This document shows positions 19,330 through 28,594 of a stretch of DNA of 56,555 bases, piece by piece (position 1 is the stretch's first letter; every line of letters starts with the position of its first letter). The translations under genes were made by a program, and so were the position numbers. Source of the DNA: Candidatus Woesearchaeota archaeon (GTDB lineage Archaea > Nanobdellota > Nanobdellia > SCGC-AAA011-G17 > ARS1403); NCBI GenBank assembly GCA_018302705.1, contig JAGVZI010000011.1:1-56555 (forward strand), read 5' to 3'. The notes under the pieces were generated by a model that was not told the DNA's origin, did not search any database, and saw only the letters and a program-made list of their open reading frames with translations.

Positions 19330-19476
19330 AAATTAATTCTGGTTTGGTTCTTCTTCAGAAGTAACTTCTACAAGCCTTTCAAAAAATAATTTATTTGGTA
19401 TTTCCATTTCAATATTATCTCATTTAAGGCTTTAAAAATATTAAAGAAAAATAAAAAAAGAAAGAAAAAAACAAAC

Positions 19477-20805
19477 TTAATAGTAAGTCTGTCCAGCTTC
19501 TTTTTCCTCTTCTAATTCAGGACCTTCGTCATCGCCGCCTTCGCTTCTCAATTTTGTGAAGGCAATTATCAAGCCCAGGATTACCAATAGAATTGCAAGA
19601 ACAGCAAATCCTACTTCTAATCCTTTTCTCAAGTCAGCGGCGGATTTAGCAACATTAGCCTGTAAGTTAACTTCCTTGACAACCTGCCCGTTGGATTTTA
19701 CTTTTACAGTAAAGCTCTGCTCTCCAACAACGCTAGGAGTTACTTTCACAAATAATTCGCCAGTATCGCCTGCATTTACAGCAACGAAAGCAGGGTCAAC
19801 ACCTGCGCTTCCCCATGCTCCAACTCCCAAAACTTCAGCAGAATATCTAGCAGCCTCGTCTCCGAAATTGGCAATCATCACTTTATAGCTTACTGATTCT
19901 CCAACTTTTACATCTTTTCTAGTTGCATCAACACTTACTAGGGAGTCTTCAGCGCCAACACCGGCTTTTTCTTTACCTTCAACTCTTATTGTAAAGTCTT
20001 CGCTTACAACATCATGCCCTCTGTTAAATATCAATTCAACTTTAACATCATAGTCTCCAGATTGGACATCTTTTGGAATCCTGCCGAATAATTCAACATC
20101 GCCAGATTTCTCTTCCTCGTTGTCATTGTCATCAGGCACTAATTCATCTATATAGTCTCTAGCTAAAAATCCCAGCTCAGGAATGCTCACCTTAACTTGT
20201 ATATCTTCTTCCTTTTTATCCCCCATGTTTTCAACTCTCACAGTAGTAAAGAGCATATCTCCAGAATTAACAACAGTGCCAGGTCTAAAGATAATGTCTT
20301 GAATTCTCAAGTCATGCCTTTTTTCCTCAACCATCAAAGCATAATTCTTTCTTGCCTCATTAACCCCGTCAAAAACCTCGACATGCAAGCTATACCTTTC
20401 AGATCTTCCCTTATTATCAGCATCTATATCATCAGGCAGAGAAACGCTCAAGGTCTTTTTATACAAGCCACTAGGCTCAACCTTGAATATTTTAGTTTGT
20501 TCAGCAATGTCTCCGTACTCATAACCACCGATCCATGCCTTAACTCTGATATCGTCTCTAACAGCTCCAACGCTCAAGCCTCTAACCCAGACCTCGACAT
20601 CTAAGCTATCTCCCCTTTCAACAGTAATAAAATTCACGTCACTTTCGCTAATATCTCTATTATCGACTTCAACCCTGTCAATAGTATAGTCTTGGCTAAT
20701 CCCTGCAGAAACGTTTCCTAAGCTAAGCAAGCCTAGTAATAACACCATCATAATGCTCATTGCACCCTTCAATTTCATTTTTTTAACCCCCTGAATTAAC
20801 ATCAA
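19477..20805 (-). CDS. Secreted/membrane-anchored surface protein with CARDB/NEW1-like Ig-fold domains
   Basis: N-terminal signal sequence, VVNSGDMLFTTVRVENMGDKKEEDIQVKVSIPELG repeats, C-terminal TM helix followed by acidic tail. Confidence 0.8.
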   Translation of the reverse strand: MMLIQGVKKMKLKGAMSIMMVLLLGLLSLGNVSAGISQDYTIDRVEVDNRDISESDVNFITVERGDSLDVEVWVRGLSVGAVRDDIRVKAWIGGYEYGDIAEQTKIFKVEPSGLYKKTLSVSLPDDIDADNKGRSERYSLHVEVFDGVNEARKNYALMVEEKRHDLRIQDIIFRPGTVVNSGDMLFTTVRVENMGDKKEEDIQVKVSIPELGFLARDYIDELVPDDNDNEEEKSGDVELFGRIPKDVQSGDYDVKVELIFNRGHDVVSEDFTIRVEGKEKAGVGAEDSLVSVDATRKDVKVGESVSYKVMIANFGDEAARYSAEVLGVGAWGSAGVDPAFVAVNAGDTGELFVKVTPSVVGEQSFTVKVKSNGQVVKEVNLQANVAKSAADLRKGLEVGFAVLAILLVILGLIIAFTKLRSEGGDDEGPELEEEKEAGQTYY

Positions 20806-20909
20806 ATTGTTATTATTTTGTTATTATTTTACAGTTAAACGGTATTTATAAACTTTTTGGTAGTGAATTGTCACTAGAGGTAACAACATGAACAGCCTGG
20901 CTAATGACA

Positions 20910-23900
20910 TTATTCAACCAAAAAGCCAATTACCTCTGTTACTTCATCCTTATCACTACTGACAGTAACAATTGCATATATTATCTCGTCATCAACACTA
21001 TCAGGAACAACAGCTGAAAAGCTTCTTGTTACTGTCTTCTTTTTCTTAATATCGAATTCGTCGCTTCTCTCGTAATAATTAAGCTGGGGTATATTCAAGG
21101 TAATTCTTACATCATTTTCCTTTATATTCCCTTTATTATCAACAGCAACATCAACATCAAATAGCTCTTCTTTTTTCACTGTCATCCAATTATTGACAAT
21201 TATGCTCTTCACATTCAGAACATGTCTTTTAATCTCAGTTTTCTTCAGAGCTGGTTTTATTGATATAGGCTCTAAGTTGTCATTAACAGTGATTGTTACT
21301 ATTTTGCGATCGCTCCCCCCCTTTAATTCTCCATTGCTTGCTAAATCCACTACCTTGAACATCACCATATAGCCAACCCCCCCTTGGGTGTTGCTTGGAG
21401 TCCAGCTAAATACCTCATTATTTAATGTAGCGCCAGCAGGTAATTTAACCACTTCAAATCTTAAACTATCATTATCAGGGTCGCTTCCTTCTAAACTCAA
21501 TACCAAATTTTCCCCCTCATTTATTGTTACTTTCCCCACCACATTTCCATCTCTTTTAACAGTTAAAATTGGGTTTCTATTTGCAGCAGGAGGGGCAGCC
21601 TCAACGCTGAACACCGCAGTATCGCTGTCTCTTGCGCCGTCAGGATCAACAGCAGTAAACTCAATTCTCTCGCTTCCAGCAAAATCAGAAGGATAAGAAA
21701 TTCTAGCTATCCTATTTGAATCAATATTTACAGTTAATCTAGAAGCGCCAGAGACAATCCAGCTAATCTCATTATCATTATTATCAAGATCGATAACAAA
21801 TGTGTCTAAGTTAATCTCGTTAAACCTCTCTCCTGCTTTTATTGCCTGATCAGGAATGTCTCCGACAATAGGGGCTTGGTTTACCCTAAGGATTTCATTA
21901 ACAACAAGAGTGAAACCTCTTGATACAGTTATCTTGGAATCGCTAACTCCAACAACGACATTATATTGTCCTGCTTTATCAGCCCTCCAGCTAATCATTC
22001 CATTGGAATCAATGCTCATCCCTCTTGGCTTTTCAATTAGGGAATATGTTAAAGGATCATTGTCAGCATCGTAAGCAGCAACTTGATAAACAAACCAAGC
22101 TCCCACTGATGTCTTTTGATCATCGAGGTCCTGCAGGAATATAGGAGCATCATTAACAGGGCTTACTGTTATTGAAATTTTTCCTTCATTGCTGCTGTCT
22201 GAAATCCCATCATTTACTTTAAATGTAAATAAGTCATTCCCATTGAAATTATTATTTGGAATATAAGTTACCCTTCCGAGTCTTGGATTAAAGTTTGATA
22301 AAATTCCATTTGATGGATTAGACACTATTATAAATCTCAAACTATCATTGTCAGCATCGCTCCCTCTTAGCATTATCATTTTAGCTGTATCCTCATCAGT
22401 TGTCACAGATCCATCATCTGCAAAAGGTGCCCGGTTTGTATTTGCCACAATGATATAAAATCTTTGAGCTGCTCTTAATGAGCCATCTGAAACCTCTACG
22501 ATAACTTCATGGCTTCCAGCCTGCTCAAAACTTGGAGTCCACGATATTAATCCAGTATCTGGATTTATCTCCATCCCCACAGGGTTCTTTATTAATAAAA
22601 ATGTTAAAGCATCTCCATCAGGATCATTGGCTTCTACATCATACCTGTAAGCAGCTCCTTCTCTTGCAGCTGTCACTGGAGATGAAGTTATTACAGGAGC
22701 ATTATTAACTTTAATTCTTTCCTTAACAACAATGCGGACAGCTTCATAATCACTTAATTTTCCGTCGCTAACACTGACAGTAAAAGTATGAATTCCGATA
22801 TCGCTTTCAGACGTCCTCCAAATAAATTTATTTCCGCTTTGAGAGAATCTATCTCCGGTGATTCCGTATGTTAAGTCATCATTATCAGCATCATGCGCAT
22901 TAACAGTTAATCCAATAGTATCGCCGGCAAACACTTCTCTAGCTCCCTCAACACTGTCAATTACTGGCGCATTGTTTAAAATAACAATTTTTCTCTCAAC
23001 TTTTATGCTGACACTATCGGGCTCGCTCCATTTGCTTCCATCATCTTTAACTAAGAATTCAACTAAATGCGTGCTTTCTTTGTCAAATACATAAGAAAAT
23101 TCCTTTTCGTTGCTGACTTTCTCGCCGTTTATCAGCCATTTGTATTCTATAATGGATCCATCGCTATCTTCTCCTATACCAACAAACTCAACACTATCCC
23201 CTATATATATAGTTAAATCTTTTTCAGGCTTGACAATTTCAGCAATAGGTATATTATTTATTCTTTCCTTGACATTTATATTTACACTTTCACTAACGTA
23301 TCCATTTTTCCCGTCTTCAACACGGAAATTAAATGAGTAATCTCCTTTATCTCCTATGTTTGTCTGCCATCTGAAAACATTTGCGCTTTTTGAAAATAGG
23401 CTGCTATCAACACTATATAATAGGGTGTCATTGTCATCATCGTGCGCATTAACAGCGAGCTCAACTAACTCCCCCTCAAATACTTCTCTTGCGCCGATAA
23501 TATCATCAATTACTGGAGCCCTGTTAACATCAGCTACATTTATATTTACATTTTTTCTGACGACTCCATTGTATGAATCATCTGCTGTAACAGTCACAAC
23601 ATGAATTCCTGAGTCTGTAAATCCAGTCTGCCATTCTCCATTATTGTTTAAAGGCGATGAAAATGTAACTTTAACTTTATCATTATCTGAGTCTGAGACA
23701 AAAGTTTCTACTTTAGCTAACTCGCCTTCATTAACATTTACATCGAATACATCTAAAGTTGGAAGCCTGTTTACATCCTTGACTTTTACTTTTATTTTTT
23801 CAACGTCGTAGTTTCCTTTGCTATCAATTACTGTGAATGTAACTTCAAATTCAGTGCTTGGCTCATTTCCCAGTATTCCAAAACTTATGAATTTTAAAAT

Positions 23901-24830
23901 TCCATTAATTAAACCACCGTGACCAACAGCGTCAAAACTTGGCTTCCACGTGAAACCATTATTTATGAATGTAGAACCTGTTGGAAGATTTTCTGCGTTG
24001 ATTGAAACTATATCGTTATCCTCGTCTGCTGCTGTAACTGAGAATCTTAATTCTGAATTTTCAAATGCTTCTTTGTTTCCAATCGCCTGTAAAACTGGCT
24101 CGTGATCACCTTCGTCTTCGATTATTAAGTCTCTGTTGTCAATCACAAATCTTTTCTCGTACCACCCGCCCCAATTCTTTCCGTCGTAAGCCCTTGCTTT
24201 CACAACTGCATCCTCGTCAAACCTAATGAATTCAAATCCGTCGTTTGTAGGATCTCTGCTGTTAAAGCTGCAAACATCACCCTCGCAAAAAGCGCTGTAC
24301 TCATTTCCTTTTGCAACTACTCTGCTTTCATAATCTGTGATCTTATCATTGTCAGCATCACTAGCAGCTATTACAAAAGAAAACAAGCCTTCATTTTCAG
24401 TAATTGCAATGTCGGTAACAACAGGGTTATTATTAACTGCCTCGCTAGCTAGAACATGCAAGTCCAGTGTTTGTATTTGGAAATCTTTTCTGCCATCTGT
24501 AACTTCTAAATAGATTATATAATCGCCAGCATCTTTATAATATTCTTTAGTAACTAAATAAAAATCGCCAAATATGTAATCATTAACTACTAAGTCTCTT
24601 TCATAGATGTATTCGTATTCATCATTCATTAAAAATAAATTAATATTTAAAGGCCTGCTAAAGCTGCCAACATCAACTTGAAATTTAACGCTGTCGCCAT
24701 TATTAATAGTAACCTCCCTGCTTCCATCTTGCCATACTAAGCCGGAAGTAACAGCATTAACGCTTGCAGCAAAACTAGAAAAACTTGCAGCAGATAATAA
24801 TATCATTAAGATCATTAATAGCTTTCTCAT
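20910..24830 (-). CDS. Giant cell-surface protein with tandem cadherin/Ig-like repeats
   Basis: Signal peptide; repeated ADxDNDxLxY / VNxAPVI...GAREVF..D...LTVNAHDxDND motifs; tandem Ig-type domains over 1306 aa. Confidence 0.88.
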   Translation of the reverse strand: MRKLLMILMILLSAASFSSFAASVNAVTSGLVWQDGSREVTINNGDSVKFQVDVGSFSRPLNINLFLMNDEYEYIYERDLVVNDYIFGDFYLVTKEYYKDAGDYIIYLEVTDGRKDFQIQTLDLHVLASEAVNNNPVVTDIAITENEGLFSFVIAASDADNDKITDYESRVVAKGNEYSAFCEGDVCSFNSRDPTNDGFEFIRFDEDAVVKARAYDGKNWGGWYEKRFVIDNRDLIIEDEGDHEPVLQAIGNKEAFENSELRFSVTAADEDNDIVSINAENLPTGSTFINNGFTWKPSFDAVGHGGLINGILKFISFGILGNEPSTEFEVTFTVIDSKGNYDVEKIKVKVKDVNRLPTLDVFDVNVNEGELAKVETFVSDSDNDKVKVTFSSPLNNNGEWQTGFTDSGIHVVTVTADDSYNGVVRKNVNINVADVNRAPVIDDIIGAREVFEGELVELAVNAHDDDNDTLLYSVDSSLFSKSANVFRWQTNIGDKGDYSFNFRVEDGKNGYVSESVNINVKERINNIPIAEIVKPEKDLTIYIGDSVEFVGIGEDSDGSIIEYKWLINGEKVSNEKEFSYVFDKESTHLVEFLVKDDGSKWSEPDSVSIKVERKIVILNNAPVIDSVEGAREVFAGDTIGLTVNAHDADNDDLTYGITGDRFSQSGNKFIWRTSESDIGIHTFTVSVSDGKLSDYEAVRIVVKERIKVNNAPVITSSPVTAAREGAAYRYDVEANDPDGDALTFLLIKNPVGMEINPDTGLISWTPSFEQAGSHEVIVEVSDGSLRAAQRFYIIVANTNRAPFADDGSVTTDEDTAKMIMLRGSDADNDSLRFIIVSNPSNGILSNFNPRLGRVTYIPNNNFNGNDLFTFKVNDGISDSSNEGKISITVSPVNDAPIFLQDLDDQKTSVGAWFVYQVAAYDADNDPLTYSLIEKPRGMSIDSNGMISWRADKAGQYNVVVGVSDSKITVSRGFTLVVNEILRVNQAPIVGDIPDQAIKAGERFNEINLDTFVIDLDNNDNEISWIVSGASRLTVNIDSNRIARISYPSDFAGSERIEFTAVDPDGARDSDTAVFSVEAAPPAANRNPILTVKRDGNVVGKVTINEGENLVLSLEGSDPDNDSLRFEVVKLPAGATLNNEVFSWTPSNTQGGVGYMVMFKVVDLASNGELKGGSDRKIVTITVNDNLEPISIKPALKKTEIKRHVLNVKSIIVNNWMTVKKEELFDVDVAVDNKGNIKENDVRITLNIPQLNYYERSDEFDIKKKKTVTRSFSAVVPDSVDDEIIYAIVTVSSDKDEVTEVIGFLVE

Positions 24831-24864
24831 TTTAACCCCCTAACCACAATTAAGAGACATCAGC

Positions 24865-26019
24865 CTAAAACCTATAGGTTAATGTTCCTCCAGCAGTGCC
24901 AGATCCTGATTTTGTCCTCGCTTGGAGTCCAAATCCTAGATTCCCATAATTATATCTTAATCCTGCCATTGCAGAAACATACAATTCATTATTTCTGGAT
25001 GCGTCTTTATGAACATCTACATTAGGCTCTCCAAATACATTATCATTCCTATCATACAATGTTTCTACAGCAACTCTCCTTGAATCCCTGTCAGTAGTTT
25101 CCCTGCCAGCCCCTGCGTCACAAGTAAAGGTAAAATCCTTATAATCTATCTGGGGATTAACCAATAATTCCAGCGCATATTTCCTGACAGATCTAGTTAG
25201 CTCTTCGGCAGATTCAAGCCTAGTTCCAGTAATCCTGTTTCTTTGAGTTGCCAGCCTAGCTGTTTCAGAGTCAGAATCCTTTTCAGGCAATTCACCGCCT
25301 AAAGTAATTCCTAGTCTGTATCCATCACCAATTTCATAAAAGCCACTCAAAGCCAGGTTTAATCTTTCGTTAGTTTGATACCCAACACCTGCTTCATAGC
25401 TTAATCTATCCATGCTTAATGTATCCCTTTGTGTATAATCATCCTCTTCCTCAGTCCTTTCAGCAACTTGACTTCCAGCTTCAGCTCCCTCTTCAGCTCC
25501 GCCCATTCTATTCAGCAAAGTGTCAACATCAGCATTGAACCTAGAAACAGTTTCATCAACTGAAAGGTAATGTTCTCTGCCTGCAATTTTCTCATAAGAA
25601 TCTCTGGAATTTTGATCTAATTCAACCTTAGATAATAGATTATTGGCTTCTCCAGCTGTAACTAAACTATCTCTGATTGCATTATTAAAGGCGCTAAAAC
25701 TGCTGTAAGTGAAATCATTAATAGCCCTTATTGCTTCATATAATTTAGCTGCCCTTTCAGCATCTTCCATTGTTCTCCCTCTAAGCCCTCTTAAGCCTGT
25801 AGTGTCTCCAGTAGTCTCAGCCATTCTAATCTCTCCTTTTTGTCTATCAACCTTTACAGCTAAACTATCGTATGGAGCCCTTAAATTACTTTGAAACTGC
25901 TCTATATTCACAGCATTTACATTTTCAGGAACCTGAATACTTTCAGCAATAGCCCTGTCAGCAGCAAGTGAAATCAATCCGCTTACTCCGCCTGCAATTA
26001 AAATTCTTTTGATACTCAT
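24865..26019 (-). CDS. Secreted protein with a putative C-terminal beta-barrel-like domain
   Basis: Start MSIKRILIAGGVSGLISLAADRAIAESIQ (signal-like) at 26019; C-terminal amphipathic strand pattern ending AGLRYNYGNLGFGLQARTKSGSGTAGGTLTYRF. Confidence 0.65.
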   Translation of the reverse strand: MSIKRILIAGGVSGLISLAADRAIAESIQVPENVNAVNIEQFQSNLRAPYDSLAVKVDRQKGEIRMAETTGDTTGLRGLRGRTMEDAERAAKLYEAIRAINDFTYSSFSAFNNAIRDSLVTAGEANNLLSKVELDQNSRDSYEKIAGREHYLSVDETVSRFNADVDTLLNRMGGAEEGAEAGSQVAERTEEEDDYTQRDTLSMDRLSYEAGVGYQTNERLNLALSGFYEIGDGYRLGITLGGELPEKDSDSETARLATQRNRITGTRLESAEELTRSVRKYALELLVNPQIDYKDFTFTCDAGAGRETTDRDSRRVAVETLYDRNDNVFGEPNVDVHKDASRNNELYVSAMAGLRYNYGNLGFGLQARTKSGSGTAGGTLTYRF

Positions 26020-26020
26020 T

Positions 26021-26743
26021 TTATTTTCCTCCCATCTCAGTCTCATATTGATCGAAATCCATTCCATATCCTCTAGGATTTCCATTCTCATCAGTTGCAA
26101 AAACATATTTTTCGCCGTCGCGAACGCTAATGTCTCTAGTTCTTTGCCTGGCCACCTCTCCATTCATAACTACTGCCCTGCCAGCTAAAACATCTCTAAC
26201 TATCCTGTTATGTCCTTCTAGCATAAACTCTAAGCTTCTCTTTAAAGTAACAAAGTCCTCAAAATCCAAAGAGCCATCTTTTGGTTTAGATCCCCAATAT
26301 CCGATGCTGGATATATAATCTATATCTCTGTCAAACCCGGGGTATTGCACCAAAAAGCTATCCAAGCTCGCTCTTCTTGCCATTTCTAATTCTTCTCTAG
26401 CAGCATTAACCCTTCTTTCATACTCGCCAGTTAATTCTCCTTTCCTTTGGTTATATTCAGAAGATAGACTCTCTAATTTTGTGTTATAGTGAGTAATTGT
26501 TTCTTGTAAAGCAGTATCTTTTTTAGCTAATTCTCCTGTTAAGCTATCATTAGCATCTTTTAAACTGTCAACAATAGGGACGTATTTTCTTTCAACAAAT
26601 TCTACAGCATTTTCTTTGTACAACTTATTAACCAACCCATATCTTGGGGTAGTTAATCCTGCTGCAACCGCTATCGCAACACCGCTAATTCCAGCAACAA
26701 CAAGCTTTCTAGTATTCCATCTTTTCAATTTAATATCTCTCAT
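26021..26743 (-). CDS. Single-TM coiled-coil protein
   Basis: N-terminal TM (KLVVAGISGVAIAVAAGL), long coiled coil; overlaps the ATPase gene by 4 bp. Confidence 0.7.
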   Translation of the reverse strand: MRDIKLKRWNTRKLVVAGISGVAIAVAAGLTTPRYGLVNKLYKENAVEFVERKYVPIVDSLKDANDSLTGELAKKDTALQETITHYNTKLESLSSEYNQRKGELTGEYERRVNAAREELEMARRASLDSFLVQYPGFDRDIDYISSIGYWGSKPKDGSLDFEDFVTLKRSLEFMLEGHNRIVRDVLAGRAVVMNGEVARQRTRDISVRDGEKYVFATDENGNPRGYGMDFDQYETEMGGK

Positions 26744-27810
26744 TTTAAAGACCTCTCAATTAAGTAGTCCGCCACAGCCCTTATCTCCCTGTAAAAGACT
26801 TCATTTCCGCTATCAAAATTGGATAAAAAAGGAACCCCTTTGTTGGAAGCTGATTTAATTCCCTCATGATTCAAGACTAGGAAGTGGCTATCAAAACTCA
26901 AACCCTCCAGGCTTCTAATAAACTGATCATATAATATCTCTGCATTTTCTTTATGAACTGTTTTTCCATAATGCCCGTCAAAAACACCTCCGCTCAAAGC
27001 CCTTACAAATCTTGTATTCAAAAATCCTTCAATATTGCCTTGTGGAATCTTGTTAACCAACAAAATATTCCCTCCCTTGCTCAAATCATGTTTGCCAGTG
27101 CTTAGTATGTTAGAAATGTTCATAACTCCGTCAAAGCTGGCAAAGTTTTCAAAGTCGACAATATAGACCCTCTGATCGCAGCCAATAAATGCATCTAGAT
27201 ATTGAGGCATACCTGCAGGGAAATCTAAAACAAATACGTGATAACCATCTACTTTTCTGATTTCATCCAGTATTGTTCCATGTGCTTTGTTCAGTGCCCT
27301 TTCTCTCTCCGCCCTGCTTCCTTTCTCTCTGGAAGCTTCGCCAGGGGGATTAGTTAAAAAATAATTCAGTTGTGATCTGCTTTTGCTTTCAATTCCAACT
27401 TCGGTTAAACTTTTTCTTTGTCTCTTGGATGTTCTTTTGCCGTCAACTTTAGCACTAACTCTTTTTCCAACAACGACATCAATCAAAGATCTATTAACTC
27501 TGGAATCCCCGTTAACACCATCGGGCAAATCTTCAAGAACATATCCCAGTCCATTAGGGTCATACATATCAACATCAACATAGCCAACTTTTAAGCCCAT
27601 GCTTGCTAAAACATGAGATAAGTTAATTGCAATTTGTGTTTTGCCAATCCCTCCTTTAGGAGCACCGACAGCCCAGGCTTGAACCTTCCAGTCTCTTCTC
27701 TTTAATTCATCACCGACGATTTTAACCAAGCCAGCCTCAGTTTGCTCTTCGCTAAGGATCTCAACAGCTTCACCAAATCTTCTATTTTGAAAAACATCCA
27801 AATAATTCAT
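26740..27810 (-). CDS. MinD/ParA-like P-loop ATPase
   Basis: Deviant Walker A GAPKGGIGKTQIAINLSHVLASMGLKVGYVDVDMYDPNG; VFVLDFPAGMPQYLDAFIGCDQRVYIVDFE. Confidence 0.88.
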   Translation of the reverse strand: MNYLDVFQNRRFGEAVEILSEEQTEAGLVKIVGDELKRRDWKVQAWAVGAPKGGIGKTQIAINLSHVLASMGLKVGYVDVDMYDPNGLGYVLEDLPDGVNGDSRVNRSLIDVVVGKRVSAKVDGKRTSKRQRKSLTEVGIESKSRSQLNYFLTNPPGEASREKGSRAERERALNKAHGTILDEIRKVDGYHVFVLDFPAGMPQYLDAFIGCDQRVYIVDFENFASFDGVMNISNILSTGKHDLSKGGNILLVNKIPQGNIEGFLNTRFVRALSGGVFDGHYGKTVHKENAEILYDQFIRSLEGLSFDSHFLVLNHEGIKSASNKGVPFLSNFDSGNEVFYREIRAVADYLIERSLK

Positions 27811-27981
27811 CTTAACCCAAAATTTTTTAATTCAGACGCTTTTTAAATCTTTCTAAAATTTACTATTTTAAAATAGCTACAAAAATAAAAGGGTTTGTCA
27901 CAGCAAGTAACAACACAGTATAGATTTTCTAAAGAATATTTTTAAGAAAATAAATCTGGTGTAACTGAAAGTTAAAACAAT

Positions 27982-28081
27982 TGGGGACGGAGGGATTTGA
28001 ACCCCCATCAACCGGTCTGGAGCATTGACTAACCTTTAAATTTTAGTTATCGGTCACACTACCGGATTATGCTACGCCCCC
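27982..28081 (-). tRNA. tRNA-Trp (CCA), intron-containing
   Basis: After removing 27 nt: GGGGGCG TA GCAT..GTGT G ACCGG CTCCAGA CCGGT TGAT GGGGG TTCAAAT CCCTC CGTCCCC A: full cloverleaf, anticodon CCA, A73, CCA not encoded. Confidence 0.88.
28024..28050 (-). other. tRNA intron at non-canonical position 30/31 (27 nt)
   Basis: Sense strand UGAC[CG^A]UAAC...GUUA GUCA[AU^G]CUCC: 4-bp central helix UGAC:GUCA with two 3-nt bulges and inner helix UAAC:GUUA, i.e. a BHB core. Confidence 0.82.
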
Positions 28082-28195
28082 TGATTAACATCCATTAATG
28101 AGCTTAAATTTACTATATAAAATTATCTTTAGCTTTTTATTTTAACCTGTCCCAAATGTCTATTTGTCTGTTTACCAAATATGTTTTTTTATAGC

Positions 28196-28433
28196 CTATT
28201 GATGGTTTCCTTTGCCCTTATGCCATCCAATATGCTCAGAAAGTCTGGAATCAACTCTTGATATCTTATTGTGGAGTCCAATTATGTATCCTATATTTGC
28301 TATTAATAATCCTACAACTAACTCTTCAAATCCCAAGCTCCCGCCAAAAATTTTACGTATTAATTCTATAATTAAATAGGCAAGAAATGCTACAAATATC
28401 CAATAAAATCTTTTTGAAGTTGAAGCCTACCAT
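28196..28433 (-). pseudogene. Small membrane protein ORF, apparently frameshifted near its start (A5 run)
   Basis: Frame FYWIFVAFLAYLIIELIRKIFGGSLGFEELVVGLLIANIGYIIGLHNKISRVDSRLSEHIGWHKGKGNHQ is open but its ATG (28433) is in another frame; removing one A from the A5 run (T5 at 28411-28415) joins MVGFNFK to it. Confidence 0.45.
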
Positions 28434-28434
28434 T

Positions 28435-28539
28435 TTAATTGACCACTCGCATAATAAACCAGATAATTAATATTATTAAAATTACAATCATTAAAACAGT
28501 AGCTGGGTCCCACTCCTTTTTTATAGCATTTACTTTCAT
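28435..28539 (-). CDS. 34-aa single-TM small protein
   Basis: MKVNAIKKEWDPATVLMIVILIILIIWFIMRVVN. Confidence 0.45.
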   Translation of the reverse strand: MKVNAIKKEWDPATVLMIVILIILIIWFIMRVVN

Positions 28540-28594
28540 CATGTTTGTCTTGAATATTTTACTTCTTTATAAGCCTGTTGTGTAGCCTGTAAAA

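Noticed and set aside
21388-23604. Plus-strand ORFs antisense to the giant surface protein
   Set aside because: Shadow ORFs; Ser/Thr/Leu-rich mirror translations of Asp/Asn-rich repeats.
20910-24830. Repeated motifs in the giant surface gene considered as a DNA repeat array
   Set aside because: Periodicity is explained by tandem Ig/cadherin-like protein domains; nucleotide repeats are diverged.
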